Assembly: GCA_002310995.1 (NCBI GenBank)
Contig: DBYV01000042.1
Span: 24,566-88,565, forward strand
DNA length: 64,000 nt
DNA from: a bacterium UBP6_UBA1177
Lineage (GTDB): Bacteria > UBP6 > UBA1177
Reading direction: 5' to 3'
This document shows positions 45,973 to 53,228 of the stretch, one piece after another; within the stretch, counting starts at the first letter, position 1, and every line of letters begins with the position of its first letter. Position numbers and translations under genes: made by a program. The notes beneath the pieces are model-generated. The model was not told where the DNA came from. It did not search any database and saw only the letters and a program-made list of their open reading frames with translations.

Positions 45973-46219
45973 AATTCCGTGTACTGAGGAACAGTACAGA
46001 AAAATTGTGGAAAAAGCGGATGATCTGGGCATGGAACCTGATGAATTTGCCCTTTTCACAATGCTTAACAGCCAGATCAAGGTAGTGATAGGGCAGGACC
46101 CGCTTTTAGCCAAAATAGAGAGGGCGGTAATGCTTCTTGAAAACGGCAAGATCGACGAGAAAGAGTTTGAAATCATTAAGGAAAGGCTTTTTTCTGAAAT
46201 AAGGGATGAGAAAAATTAA
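45950..46219 (+). CDS. Small protein, possible ribbon-helix-helix type
   Basis: 89 residues, not recognised with certainty. The N-terminus RIEIPCTEEQYRKIVEKA looks like a ribbon-helix-helix strand and first helix; the rest is charged helix. It overlaps the radical SAM gene by 23 bases and the next gene by 14, with codon use like its neighbours, so it is probably real. It could be a small DNA-binding or partner protein. No toxin partner is adjacent. Confidence 0.6.
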   Translation: MTKQRRIEIPCTEEQYRKIVEKADDLGMEPDEFALFTMLNSQIKVVIGQDPLLAKIERAVMLLENGKIDEKEFEIIKERLFSEIRDEKN

Positions 46220-47633
46220 ATTTATTGTTTTCGCACTTCTGGCACTTATTTTTTCATCGGTTTCAGCATTTGAAAAAGATGTGTTCTGCGAGCCTTCGCT
46301 TATTGTCCCCGAAATCTTTCCGCTAGAATCCTATGCGACTTTCTCATACACGGTAGCAGATTTTCTCTACGAAGACGCCGAAGCACTTTCTGTATATCTC
46401 AATTCTGTAATTTTTTCGCAGGAACAGCTTCCTGTGCGCTATCTTTATTACCTGAGAACACGCCAGTTTATGCCAGCGCTGGCTCTGATGATGACAATGT
46501 TGAACCTCAATGCCTATCCATCATCTTTTCCGAATCCTTACGACGAGTTTTTCAATCTTTTGCAGATGGCAGCGAACGACATAAACGAACACGCTTCTGG
46601 AACAGACACTTTTTCTTTCGACAATCCCGATATTTCAGGCGAGAACGAGAGGTATGTGAGATCGCTTCTTACAAACGGTGACAGCGAGCCGCTAACTATA
46701 GAAGATCTTTCTGGAAAACTGACGGCAGAGCTTGTGCTCAATTTTGCGGCGGTAAACATGCGCAACAAAAGGCTGGGACGTGAAAACAGGATAACGCCAA
46801 AAACAGTTTTTTTCATTCTTGCATCGTCCTTTAAAGCTATTCTCTCTGGAATCGAAAAAGGTGTCAGTCTTGACAGTGACCCTTTTTTTAAGGAACTTTT
46901 CAACCGTTTTGTCGCGATGAACAGGGACGAAAAGGAGATACTTAGTTCTTTTGTCTATAATTTTGTCGAAAAAATCTACGGCTCTGACAGCGAACCGGGG
47001 CTTTACCGCTATATTCTGTTGAGACAATTCGGAATGATAGAAAACGCCGCTGGAAGCTGGCTCAGTTTTAAGGATGTCAAACTTGCTGTGGAATGGATTG
47101 ATTTTGTAAAAAAGCAGAATGATATCAGGAAATTTTCCTCATTTTTGGTTAAAAACGAAGAGGCCTGCGCCTACATCGCGGAGAAAACCGACTGGGTTTT
47201 CGGGATGAAGCACCTGAGCAACGAAAGCAAAAAAGAGATCGCGCATTCTTTGAAACTTGCAGGAATGATAGAGCAGTGCGGTGATCTTGACTACATCGGG
47301 CTTGTTGAAAAGAGTACGGAAGACAAGCCTGATCCGGAGTGGGCGCGTTACGCCGCTTATGCATTGAAAACGGTGACTGAAGGGGATTTGAGTGAAGATG
47401 AAGCGGTGAAAATTCTCAGAAAAGGGCTCGTTGCAGCGATTTTTTCGATAAAACCTGAAACCGAGGCTGACAAGGATATGCTCGAAATAATGCTTTTCAT
47501 CTATCGCCATAAAGAGTGTGATGAAATACTTAAAGTGATGTTTCTCAAACAGATAAGCCACGGAAATATCGACAAAAATACAGATTCTTATCAAAAAGCC
47601 GCTGAAATTCTTGATGATTTTCTTTTTTATTAG
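46206..47633 (+). CDS. Exported protein of unknown function
   Basis: 475 residues. An N-terminal signal peptide (IKFIVFALLALIFSSVSA) predicts export, with cleavage before FEKD and no lipobox. The remainder appears mainly alpha-helical and acidic, without recognisable domain or catalytic motif; helical periodicity hints at a repeat solenoid, which is only an impression. It overlaps the small upstream gene by 14 bases and is followed by xer after 6 bases, so it is within the same transcription unit as the radical SAM gene. Confidence 0.7.
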   Translation: MRKIKFIVFALLALIFSSVSAFEKDVFCEPSLIVPEIFPLESYATFSYTVADFLYEDAEALSVYLNSVIFSQEQLPVRYLYYLRTRQFMPALALMMTMLNLNAYPSSFPNPYDEFFNLLQMAANDINEHASGTDTFSFDNPDISGENERYVRSLLTNGDSEPLTIEDLSGKLTAELVLNFAAVNMRNKRLGRENRITPKTVFFILASSFKAILSGIEKGVSLDSDPFFKELFNRFVAMNRDEKEILSSFVYNFVEKIYGSDSEPGLYRYILLRQFGMIENAAGSWLSFKDVKLAVEWIDFVKKQNDIRKFSSFLVKNEEACAYIAEKTDWVFGMKHLSNESKKEIAHSLKLAGMIEQCGDLDYIGLVEKSTEDKPDPEWARYAAYALKTVTEGDLSEDEAVKILRKGLVAAIFSIKPETEADKDMLEIMLFIYRHKECDEILKVMFLKQISHGNIDKNTDSYQKAAEILDDFLFY

Positions 47634-47639
47634 GTTAAA

Positions 47640-48572
47640 ATGAATAAAAGCGATTCCAAACTTCTGAGAAGATATATGAACCATATCAAACTTGAAAAAA
47701 GATTGGCGCTGAACAGTGTTGAAGCCTACGAGCGCGATCTTACCGATTTTCTTGAATATCTGGATTCGCGCGGACTTTGTCTCACTCAGGCCGATTCGGT
47801 AAATATCAGCGAATACATCATCCATCTTTCGAAAGACAAGGATTTCAGCGACCGTTCTTTGGCACGCGCAATTTCAAGCCTTCGCGGATTTCTCAAGTTT
47901 TTGCTTGAAGACAACTTCATCATCCCTGAAATGCTTGAGATCTTAGAACCTGTAAAACTCAAAAAATCGCTTCCGGTCTTCCTCACTTACGACGAGCTTC
48001 AGCGCCTTTTTTCGGTCGTAGACACTTCTACACCTTCAGGATTCCGCGACAGAACGATGCTTGAAATGTTTTATTCGTCAGGGCTTCGTGTTTCGGAACT
48101 GGTTGATCTGAAAATCAGCAATATCTACCGCCAGAGACAGCTTCTGCGCGTTTTCGGAAAAGGAAGCAAAGAGCGAATCGTTCCATACAGCGACGATGCC
48201 GCGAGATATCTGCATGAATACATCGACAAAATGCGTTACCAGCTTATGAAAAAAGGGGATTTCAACGAGTATGTCTTCCTGAACAACCGCGGTGGAAAGC
48301 TGACCAGGCAGGGGATCTGGAAAAAGCTAAAGGAATTCGCGGTGATGGCTGGGATCACCAAGGACATTTCGCCCCACAAACTGCGCCACACATTTGCGAC
48401 GCATCTGCTTGAAGGAGGTGCCGATCTCAGAAGTGTCCAGATGCTTCTGGGACATTCGAGCATCAACACGACCGAGATCTATACCCATGTCGAGCAGGAA
48501 GCGATACATAGGGAATTCGATAAAAAACATCCGCGCGAAAACATAGATTTTGAGGAAAAAGACGATGAGTAG
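47640..48572 (+). CDS. Tyrosine recombinase XerC/XerD-like
   Basis: Site-specific recombinase of the Xer type, which resolves chromosome dimers at dif. 310 residues. N-terminal SAM-like core-binding domain (about 1-110); catalytic set Arg150 (SSGLRVSEL), Lys174 (FGKGSKER), His246 and Arg249 (SPHKLRHTFATH), His272 (LLGHSSI) and Tyr281 (TEIYTHV), all intact. Its length and ending are closest to XerD. It is embedded in a housekeeping series, not beside phage genes, which favours a chromosomal Xer over an integrase. XerC versus XerD cannot be decided. Overlaps ispD by 8 bases. Confidence 0.92.
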   Translation: MNKSDSKLLRRYMNHIKLEKRLALNSVEAYERDLTDFLEYLDSRGLCLTQADSVNISEYIIHLSKDKDFSDRSLARAISSLRGFLKFLLEDNFIIPEMLEILEPVKLKKSLPVFLTYDELQRLFSVVDTSTPSGFRDRTMLEMFYSSGLRVSELVDLKISNIYRQRQLLRVFGKGSKERIVPYSDDAARYLHEYIDKMRYQLMKKGDFNEYVFLNNRGGKLTRQGIWKKLKEFAVMAGITKDISPHKLRHTFATHLLEGGADLRSVQMLLGHSSINTTEIYTHVEQEAIHREFDKKHPRENIDFEEKDDE

Positions 48573-49257
48573 AAAAGTTTACGCCGTGATTTTGGCTTCG
48601 GGAAAAGGGGAGCGGATGAACTGCGGCTTCCCGAAACAATTCATTGAAATTGCAGGGAAAACCATAGTCGGGCGCAGCATCGAAGCGTTTGAAAAAAACA
48701 GCGGGATCGATGAGATAATCGTGGTTTCCGAGCCCGCGTGCATAGAAAAAATCGCTGAAATCGTTAAAAACTCAGGCTTCAAGAAAGTGACAAAAATCGT
48801 TCCAGGAGGCGCGGTCAGGGCTGAAAGTTCATCGATCGGAGTAGGGGAAATCGCCGAAAACGATGCAAAAATTCTTATTCACGATGCGGCGAGACCATTT
48901 GTGAGCCAGGGAATAATCGACGACTGCATTTCAGCTCTTGATTCATCCGATGCCGTCCACACCGCGATCAAAGCGACCGACACCATAATCGAAGCTGAAA
49001 ACGGCAAAATGGCGGCAACTACCGACAGAAGCAGAATGATGCAGGTGCAGACTCCGCAGGGATTCAGGGCGAGCGTCATAAAAAAAGCCCATGCAAACGC
49101 CAAAAAAGACGGCTTCGCAGGGGCGACTGACGACTGCGGGATCGTTTTCAAATACGGCCTTGCCGACATCAGCATCGTCGAAGGAGAGCGGACAAACATC
49201 AAAATAACTTACCCCGAAGATATAGCTCTCGCCGGAATAATCGCGGGAAAGGGGTAA
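48565..49257 (+). CDS. ispD: 2-C-methyl-D-erythritol 4-phosphate cytidylyltransferase
   Basis: Third step of the non-mevalonate isoprenoid pathway: adds CMP to methylerythritol phosphate. 230 residues from the ATG at 48565 (GAGG upstream); an earlier in-frame start lies deeper in xer. The nucleotide loop is ILASGKGERMNCGFPKQF, with IHDAARPFVS and QTPQGFRAS as further signatures. The end NIKITYPEDIALA is typical. TarI-type ribitol enzymes are similar, but the motifs fit IspD. No ispF in the window. Confidence 0.9.
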   Translation: MSRKVYAVILASGKGERMNCGFPKQFIEIAGKTIVGRSIEAFEKNSGIDEIIVVSEPACIEKIAEIVKNSGFKKVTKIVPGGAVRAESSSIGVGEIAENDAKILIHDAARPFVSQGIIDDCISALDSSDAVHTAIKATDTIIEAENGKMAATTDRSRMMQVQTPQGFRASVIKKAHANAKKDGFAGATDDCGIVFKYGLADISIVEGERTNIKITYPEDIALAGIIAGKG

Positions 49258-49272
49258 TCGAGAGGTGAGATC

Positions 49273-50112
49273 ATGGAATTCGCTAAAATAGGGACTGAAC
49301 AGATAATTCTCCTTACATCGCAAACGATTCTCATGATACTTTTACCGCTTGTGATCGCGACTGCCTGGACAATAAGAAAAAAGGAGAAATTCTCGACAGT
49401 TATCATCGGTGCGGTGACCTTCCTTCTGTTTGCGCTTGTTCTGGAAAAACCGATCCAGAATCTGCTGCTCTTTCCTGATGCAATGGGGCTCACGCAGCAT
49501 GCCGCAAGCCGCTTTATAAACGCGCATCCGGTCTTGCTGGCTTTTATGGCTGGACTTTTCCCCGGACTTTTTGAAGAGACCGGGCGGCTTATTGCATTCA
49601 AAACGGTACTCAAAAACAGAAAGAATAAGGAAACGGCCGTTTCTTACGGAATAGGTCACGGCTGTTTTGAAGTCATGCTTATCGTCGGAGCGACCTCCGT
49701 TACATATCTTGTTTATGCCTTTATGATCAATAGCGGAACATTTGGAACAGTGGTCAGTCAGGTCATGTCAAAGGCACCGGAGAAGGTTGATGCGCTCTAT
49801 AAACTGGCTGAACAGCTTGCGGCATTTTCCGTCGCGAATCTCGGAATGAGTGTAGCGGAACGTGTTTTTGCCGTAATGTTCCATATCGGAGCTTCGATAA
49901 TTGTCTTCTATGCCTGCCGGGAGAAGAATAAACTTTTGTTATATCCGCTTGCGATACTGCTGCATACGGTGATGGATTTTATTGCCGCTCTGGCTGTGTT
50001 CAAGGTTTTCACTCTCTCCGACATTGCCCTTGAGGGGATCATCGGCGCAACGGCAGTGCTCACATTCTGCGGAGCATACTTTCTGCTTTACAGGAAGGAA
50101 GAAAAATTTTAA
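49273..50112 (+). CDS. YhfC family intramembrane metalloprotease-like protein
   Basis: Integral membrane protein, 279 residues, about seven or eight helices, of the YhfC family (related to CAAX/glutamic-type intramembrane proteases). The expected polar residues within membrane are visible: LFPGLFEETGRLIAF (Glu-Glu-x-x-Arg) and YGIGHGCFEVM (His and Glu). A substrate is not known. AGAGGTGAG precedes the ATG. It follows ispD by 15 bases and ends the housekeeping operon before the accessory region. Confidence 0.82.
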   Translation: MEFAKIGTEQIILLTSQTILMILLPLVIATAWTIRKKEKFSTVIIGAVTFLLFALVLEKPIQNLLLFPDAMGLTQHAASRFINAHPVLLAFMAGLFPGLFEETGRLIAFKTVLKNRKNKETAVSYGIGHGCFEVMLIVGATSVTYLVYAFMINSGTFGTVVSQVMSKAPEKVDALYKLAEQLAAFSVANLGMSVAERVFAVMFHIGASIIVFYACREKNKLLLYPLAILLHTVMDFIAALAVFKVFTLSDIALEGIIGATAVLTFCGAYFLLYRKEEKF

Positions 50113-50222
50113 TTTAAGCAAAAGATATTTTGCAAATACAAATCGAAATACGTTATAAATATTTGATTTAAAATTATTATATCATAAAATATTGGGCGAT
50201 TGATTGTCCTTTGGAGTCGAAC
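50113..50222. other. AT-rich spacer at the accessory-region boundary
   Basis: Strongly AT-rich with runs such as TTATTATATC. No clear promoter with standard spacing is seen. It marks the change from the housekeeping operon to the accessory region. Confidence 0.4.
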
Positions 50223-51221
50223 TTGATTGCTAAAAATGAATTGGATTTATTTGAACCGATAGACAAAAACAAAGTAAAAACACAGATTTACGAAATCCGT
50301 GGAATGCGTGTCATGCTTGATAAAGATATTGCGGCATATTTCGGAGTGGATACCGGTGCCATGAACAGAGCAATGAAGCGTAATATCAAGCGATTTCCAG
50401 AGGAATTCTGCTTCCAGATTACGAGAGACGAATATCACGAAATTCTAAGATGCCAAACTGGCATCTTAGAATTGGAGCAGGGCAAATATTCCAAATATCT
50501 GCCATATGTTTATACAGAACACGGAGTTTCGATGCTGACTTCGGTTCTTCACACAGACAGAGCCATTGAAGCGGGCATAATAATTGTAAAAGTTTTTGTC
50601 GAAGTCGCGCACTATATCCGGCAGAACACACCGCTGATTCCTTACGAAGAGCTAAAACTCCTCCAACACAAGCAGGAACAAATCTCTGAAAGAGTCCAGA
50701 ATGTCGAAGCAAACATGGTTTCAAAAGACGAACTATCCGATTTTATGAAGCTTTTCGATACCGGAATCGACAGCGAAGAAATCCTGATTCTTGACGGAGA
50801 GCCTTTCAAAGCCGATCTCGCATACCAGAAAATATATGAAAAAGCGGAAAAAAGCGTCATCGTGATTGACGACTACATCGGATTGAAGACTTTACGTCAT
50901 CTTGCACACACGAAAAACGGCGTTCAGATAACGATTATCAGCGACAACAAAGGAAAATCACCTCTCAAACTTTCGGAATACAACGATTTTCAGAGCGAAT
51001 ATCCCGATGTCAAAATCAAATTCATTGCTTCGTCAAACAGAATCCACGACCGTTACATCGCCGTTGATTTCGGCAGAAAAACCGAAAAACTTTATCACTG
51101 CGGAGCAAGCAGCAAGGATGCTGGTCGCAGAATCACTACAATTACCGAAATCAAAGGAGTTGCCGACTATAAAACGACTTTGGAATCTCTGCTTTTGAAC
51201 AAAGAACTTGTGTTGTCGTAG
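50223..51221 (+). CDS. ORF6N-domain protein with C-terminal PLD-like domain
   Basis: Phage-type DNA-binding domain joined to a putative nuclease-like fold. TTG at 50223 is preferred because GGAG stands 6 bases before it. Residues about 10-100 are the ORF6N domain (YEIRGMRVMLDKDIAAYFGV, then YLPYVYTEHGVSMLTSVL). A helical linker follows. Residues about 185-325 resemble a phospholipase-D fold, with DDYIGLKTLRHL and HDRYIAVD in place of the HxK motif (Lys replaced by Arg), so catalysis is doubtful. Similar proteins are scattered among bacteria in mobile contexts. A 15-bp perfect palindrome sits inside the coding sequence. Function unknown. Confidence 0.83.
   Translation: MIAKNELDLFEPIDKNKVKTQIYEIRGMRVMLDKDIAAYFGVDTGAMNRAMKRNIKRFPEEFCFQITRDEYHEILRCQTGILELEQGKYSKYLPYVYTEHGVSMLTSVLHTDRAIEAGIIIVKVFVEVAHYIRQNTPLIPYEELKLLQHKQEQISERVQNVEANMVSKDELSDFMKLFDTGIDSEEILILDGEPFKADLAYQKIYEKAEKSVIVIDDYIGLKTLRHLAHTKNGVQITIISDNKGKSPLKLSEYNDFQSEYPDVKIKFIASSNRIHDRYIAVDFGRKTEKLYHCGASSKDAGRRITTITEIKGVADYKTTLESLLLNKELVLS
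50441..50473. repeat. Perfect 15-bp inverted repeat with 3-nt loop inside the ORF6N gene
   Basis: AATTCTAAGATGCCA, AAC, TGGCATCTTAGAATT. The arms are identical without mismatch and would form a strong hairpin in DNA or mRNA. It codes for ILRCQTGILE between two conserved ORF6N blocks, a segment that varies in the family. Confidence 0.97.
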
Positions 51222-51408
51222 GCATTTTTACCACCTCCTGCTAGCAAAAAACCACAAAAATTCATGTAAAAATTTCCAAATAAAATCAAATAGTTATCAA
51301 CTTTTTCGGGGGGGGTAAAATTTTCTCAATAAAAATCGGATTTTGTGGAACTAAATATATGTGTTTTTTGGCGAGTGCCGTATGTTTTTTAACTTTATGG
51401 AGGTTGTT
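51222..51408. other. Intergenic region with G8 tract and shared upstream module
   Basis: Contains a run of eight G at 51308-51315, 93 bases before the next ATG, and the module TTTGTGGAACTAAATATATGT (51342-51362) also found before the lipoprotein at 54794. No gene is seen. Confidence 0.5.
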
Positions 51409-51419
51409 ATGAAAAAATC
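51384..51419 (+). repeat. 36-base leader/ribosome-site module, copy 1
   Basis: Identical over 36 bases to 54769-54804. Includes the ribosome site TGGAGG and the first codons ATGAAAAAATC. The paired 21-base element just upstream (51342-51362 versus 54741-54761) differs at one position. Confidence 0.95.
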
Positions 51420-52326
51420 ACTTTTTTTAGTTGCAATGCTTGCGCTTGCGACAACACTTTTTGCGGAAAACGAAAAAGTTTCCTGTGAATCAGACAGTGG
51501 AAAGTGCAGTTTCGAGCGTTCAGGTGAGATGCTCAACATTGAATGTACTTGCCGCAACGGTAAAGAAATTTCTTATGCGGAAGAAACAAATTTTTTCCCG
51601 GATGATGAAGAATGCTTGGCTCAGCTTGACGGAGATTATTGTCACGATGCTGACTACATTTGCGAAAACGAAGCAGGAAACTGCACATTGCATGCAAACG
51701 GCGAATATTTCTGCACCTGTCTGCTGGGTGTTTTCGGAGCTAAAACTAAAACAGGAACAAGCGAAAATTTCAGTGCGGAAGGCTGTACGGCAGCTTTGGA
51801 AACAGAATGTGGAATGGAATTAGCTACTACTCCAAGAACGATGTGCACCGATTCTGAAATTCTCAATGCATGCGTTTCTTATGAAATGACTTTCACAAAT
51901 ACCTGCTTTGAACCTGTTACTGAAGAAGAAATCGAAACAATCCTCGATACTCCGGTAAACAGTGTCGGCAGGGAAAGCGGATTGGCTGAAGATATTGCAT
52001 ACTGCTGTTTGAACGAGGTCATGAGAAACATCTATAAGACTAAATTCGAGTGTGTTGAGGCGGCTGAAAGTTGTGAAAACAAAGAATGTTGCAAAACATG
52101 TGATGTCCAGCTTGCTTATTTAGGAGAGGAAGGATCCGACGAAAGTGATACCGATGTTATTTCTCCGGCTCCGGAAGACGAAGACGCTGCAAATACCGAA
52201 GCTCCGACAACCGGTACAACACCGGAAGACACCGCTGACGGTGATTCCACACCCGCAACCGATTCAGAAGCTCCTGCTGAAAAAGAAGAAAGCAAGTCCG
52301 ACGGCTGTTCAATGCTGTTCATCTAA
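51409..52326 (+). CDS. Secreted Cys-rich protein with acidic C-terminal tail
   Basis: 305 residues, function unknown. Start at 51409 (TGGAGG six bases upstream). The signal peptide KKSLFLVAMLALATTLFA is followed by about 190 residues with more than 20 cysteines in patterned pairs (VSCESDSGKCSF, IECTCRNG, CENEAGNCTL, FCTCLLG, CENKECCKTC), which suggests a disulfide-rich fold of small repeats. A low-complexity Asp/Glu/Thr/Pro/Ala stretch follows, and the protein ends SKSDGCSMLFI. The same last ten residues are encoded by a gene fragment at 54264-54296. Cleavage after LFA by signal peptidase I is predicted; no lipobox. Confidence 0.8.
   Translation: MKKSLFLVAMLALATTLFAENEKVSCESDSGKCSFERSGEMLNIECTCRNGKEISYAEETNFFPDDEECLAQLDGDYCHDADYICENEAGNCTLHANGEYFCTCLLGVFGAKTKTGTSENFSAEGCTAALETECGMELATTPRTMCTDSEILNACVSYEMTFTNTCFEPVTEEEIETILDTPVNSVGRESGLAEDIAYCCLNEVMRNIYKTKFECVEAAESCENKECCKTCDVQLAYLGEEGSDESDTDVISPAPEDEDAANTEAPTTGTTPEDTADGDSTPATDSEAPAEKEESKSDGCSMLFI
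52294..52326 (+). repeat. 33-base direct repeat (C-terminal KSDGCSMLFI), copy 1
   Basis: The last ten codons and stop of the Cys-rich gene. It matches 29 of 33 bases at 54264-54296; differences are at third positions. The two copies flank the toxin-antitoxin and acyltransferase genes. Confidence 0.9.
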
Positions 52327-52357
52327 AAGTTTCTTTTTTCGGTCAAACAATCGCAAA

Positions 52358-52381
52358 AATGTCGGTTTGAATGTCGGTTTG
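52358..52381 (+). repeat. Two perfect 12-bp tandem repeats, candidate operator of the TA operon
   Basis: AATGTCGGTTTG twice in direct succession, about 50 bases upstream of the TA promoter -10 and 86 bases before the antitoxin ATG. Antitoxins often bind such repeats; no test is possible from sequence alone. Confidence 0.6.
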
Positions 52382-52407
52382 AACAAAACTGAAAGGAAAA
52401 TTCCCCC

Positions 52408-52435
52408 TTTCAATTAAAAATTTTTTTAGTATAAT
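52408..52435 (+). promoter_or_regulatory. Probable promoter of the UPF0175/PIN operon
   Basis: A perfect TATAAT at 52430-52435 with a weak -35 (TTTCAA) 16 bases upstream, in an AT-rich stretch, 31 bases before the ATG. Confidence 0.5.
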
Positions 52436-52466
52436 ATTTGCCGCGGACAAAAAAGGAGGTCTTTAA

Positions 52467-52721
52467 ATGTGCCGGATAGAAGTTCAAATACCGGAAGCGG
52501 TCTTGTATGATACTCACATGACAGCTGTTCAAGTGAATGACTATGCAAAAAAGCTGATAGCACTTGATTATTACACAAATCATCATGTTTCAATCGGTTA
52601 CTGCGCGGAAATCGCTGAAATGACTGAAGAAGATTTTATAAAATTCTTAGGACAGCAGGGAATTTCCATATTTCAGTTCGACGACAAAAAAGAATTCCTG
52701 GAAGAGATGAGAAATGCGTAG
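52467..52721 (+). CDS. UPF0175 family antitoxin
   Basis: 84 residues resembling UPF0175 (PF03683), predicted antitoxins of type II modules. The start VQIPEAVLYDT and the helix-turn-helix-like segment VSIGYCAEIAEMTEEDFIKF (about 48-67) followed by GISIFQFD match the family. A strong AGGAGG ribosome site precedes the ATG. It overlaps the toxin gene by 8 bases, the usual antitoxin-first arrangement. Probably binds the toxin and represses its own promoter. Confidence 0.85.
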   Translation: MCRIEVQIPEAVLYDTHMTAVQVNDYAKKLIALDYYTNHHVSIGYCAEIAEMTEEDFIKFLGQQGISIFQFDDKKEFLEEMRNA

Positions 52722-53199
52722 AATCGTTGTAAATTCAACGCCGCTCATCGTTCTCAGCAACATCAAACATTTGAAATTGCTGAAAGATTTATATTCGGGA
52801 ATTTATATACCAAAGGCTGTGTTCGACGAAGTAACGCTTAAAAATGATTCCATAAACAAAGAAATATGTGCGAATTTGGATTGGATTCATGTCTGCAAAA
52901 TTCAGGACGAGTCAGCAAAACGGATGTATCAAGCAAAACTTCATGCCGGAGAAGTCGAAGTTATGATTCTTGCTCAGGAGAACCCGAAAGCTGATCTGCT
53001 GATAATAGACGACTCAGCCGCGAAGAAAACCGCAAAATTCCTCGGTTTGAATGTTACTGGAACTTTAGGCGTTCTCTTAAAAGCCAAGCGTGTAAAACTG
53101 ATTGAAAAGGTTGAACCGCTGATGAATCAGATGATTGCCGACGGATTTTATATTTCACCCGAAATCTATGCTTTGGCAAAATCGGAAGCTAAAGAATAA
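52714..53199 (+). CDS. DUF3368/PIN-like toxin
   Basis: 161 residues of the DUF3368 branch of PIN-like nucleases, usually paired with UPF0175. The acidic residues expected in the metal site are partly visible: NSTPLIVLSNI at the N-terminus (Asn where PIN domains have Asp, normal in this branch), GEVEVMILAQ (Glu pair) and LLIIDDSAAKKTA (Asp pair), then GTLGVLLKAK. Probable RNase, cleaving tRNA or mRNA; inferred from the family only. It lies with its antitoxin between the two 33-base direct repeats. Confidence 0.85.
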   Translation: MRRIVVNSTPLIVLSNIKHLKLLKDLYSGIYIPKAVFDEVTLKNDSINKEICANLDWIHVCKIQDESAKRMYQAKLHAGEVEVMILAQENPKADLLIIDDSAAKKTAKFLGLNVTGTLGVLLKAKRVKLIEKVEPLMNQMIADGFYISPEIYALAKSEAKE

Positions 53200-53228
53200 A
53201 AACCTGACGCGGTATCAAAATAGGCATA

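Noticed and set aside
47640..48572. Phage integrase marking an integrated element
   Set aside because: The recombinase lies inside a housekeeping operon overlapping ispD, and its length and motifs fit chromosomal XerC/D.
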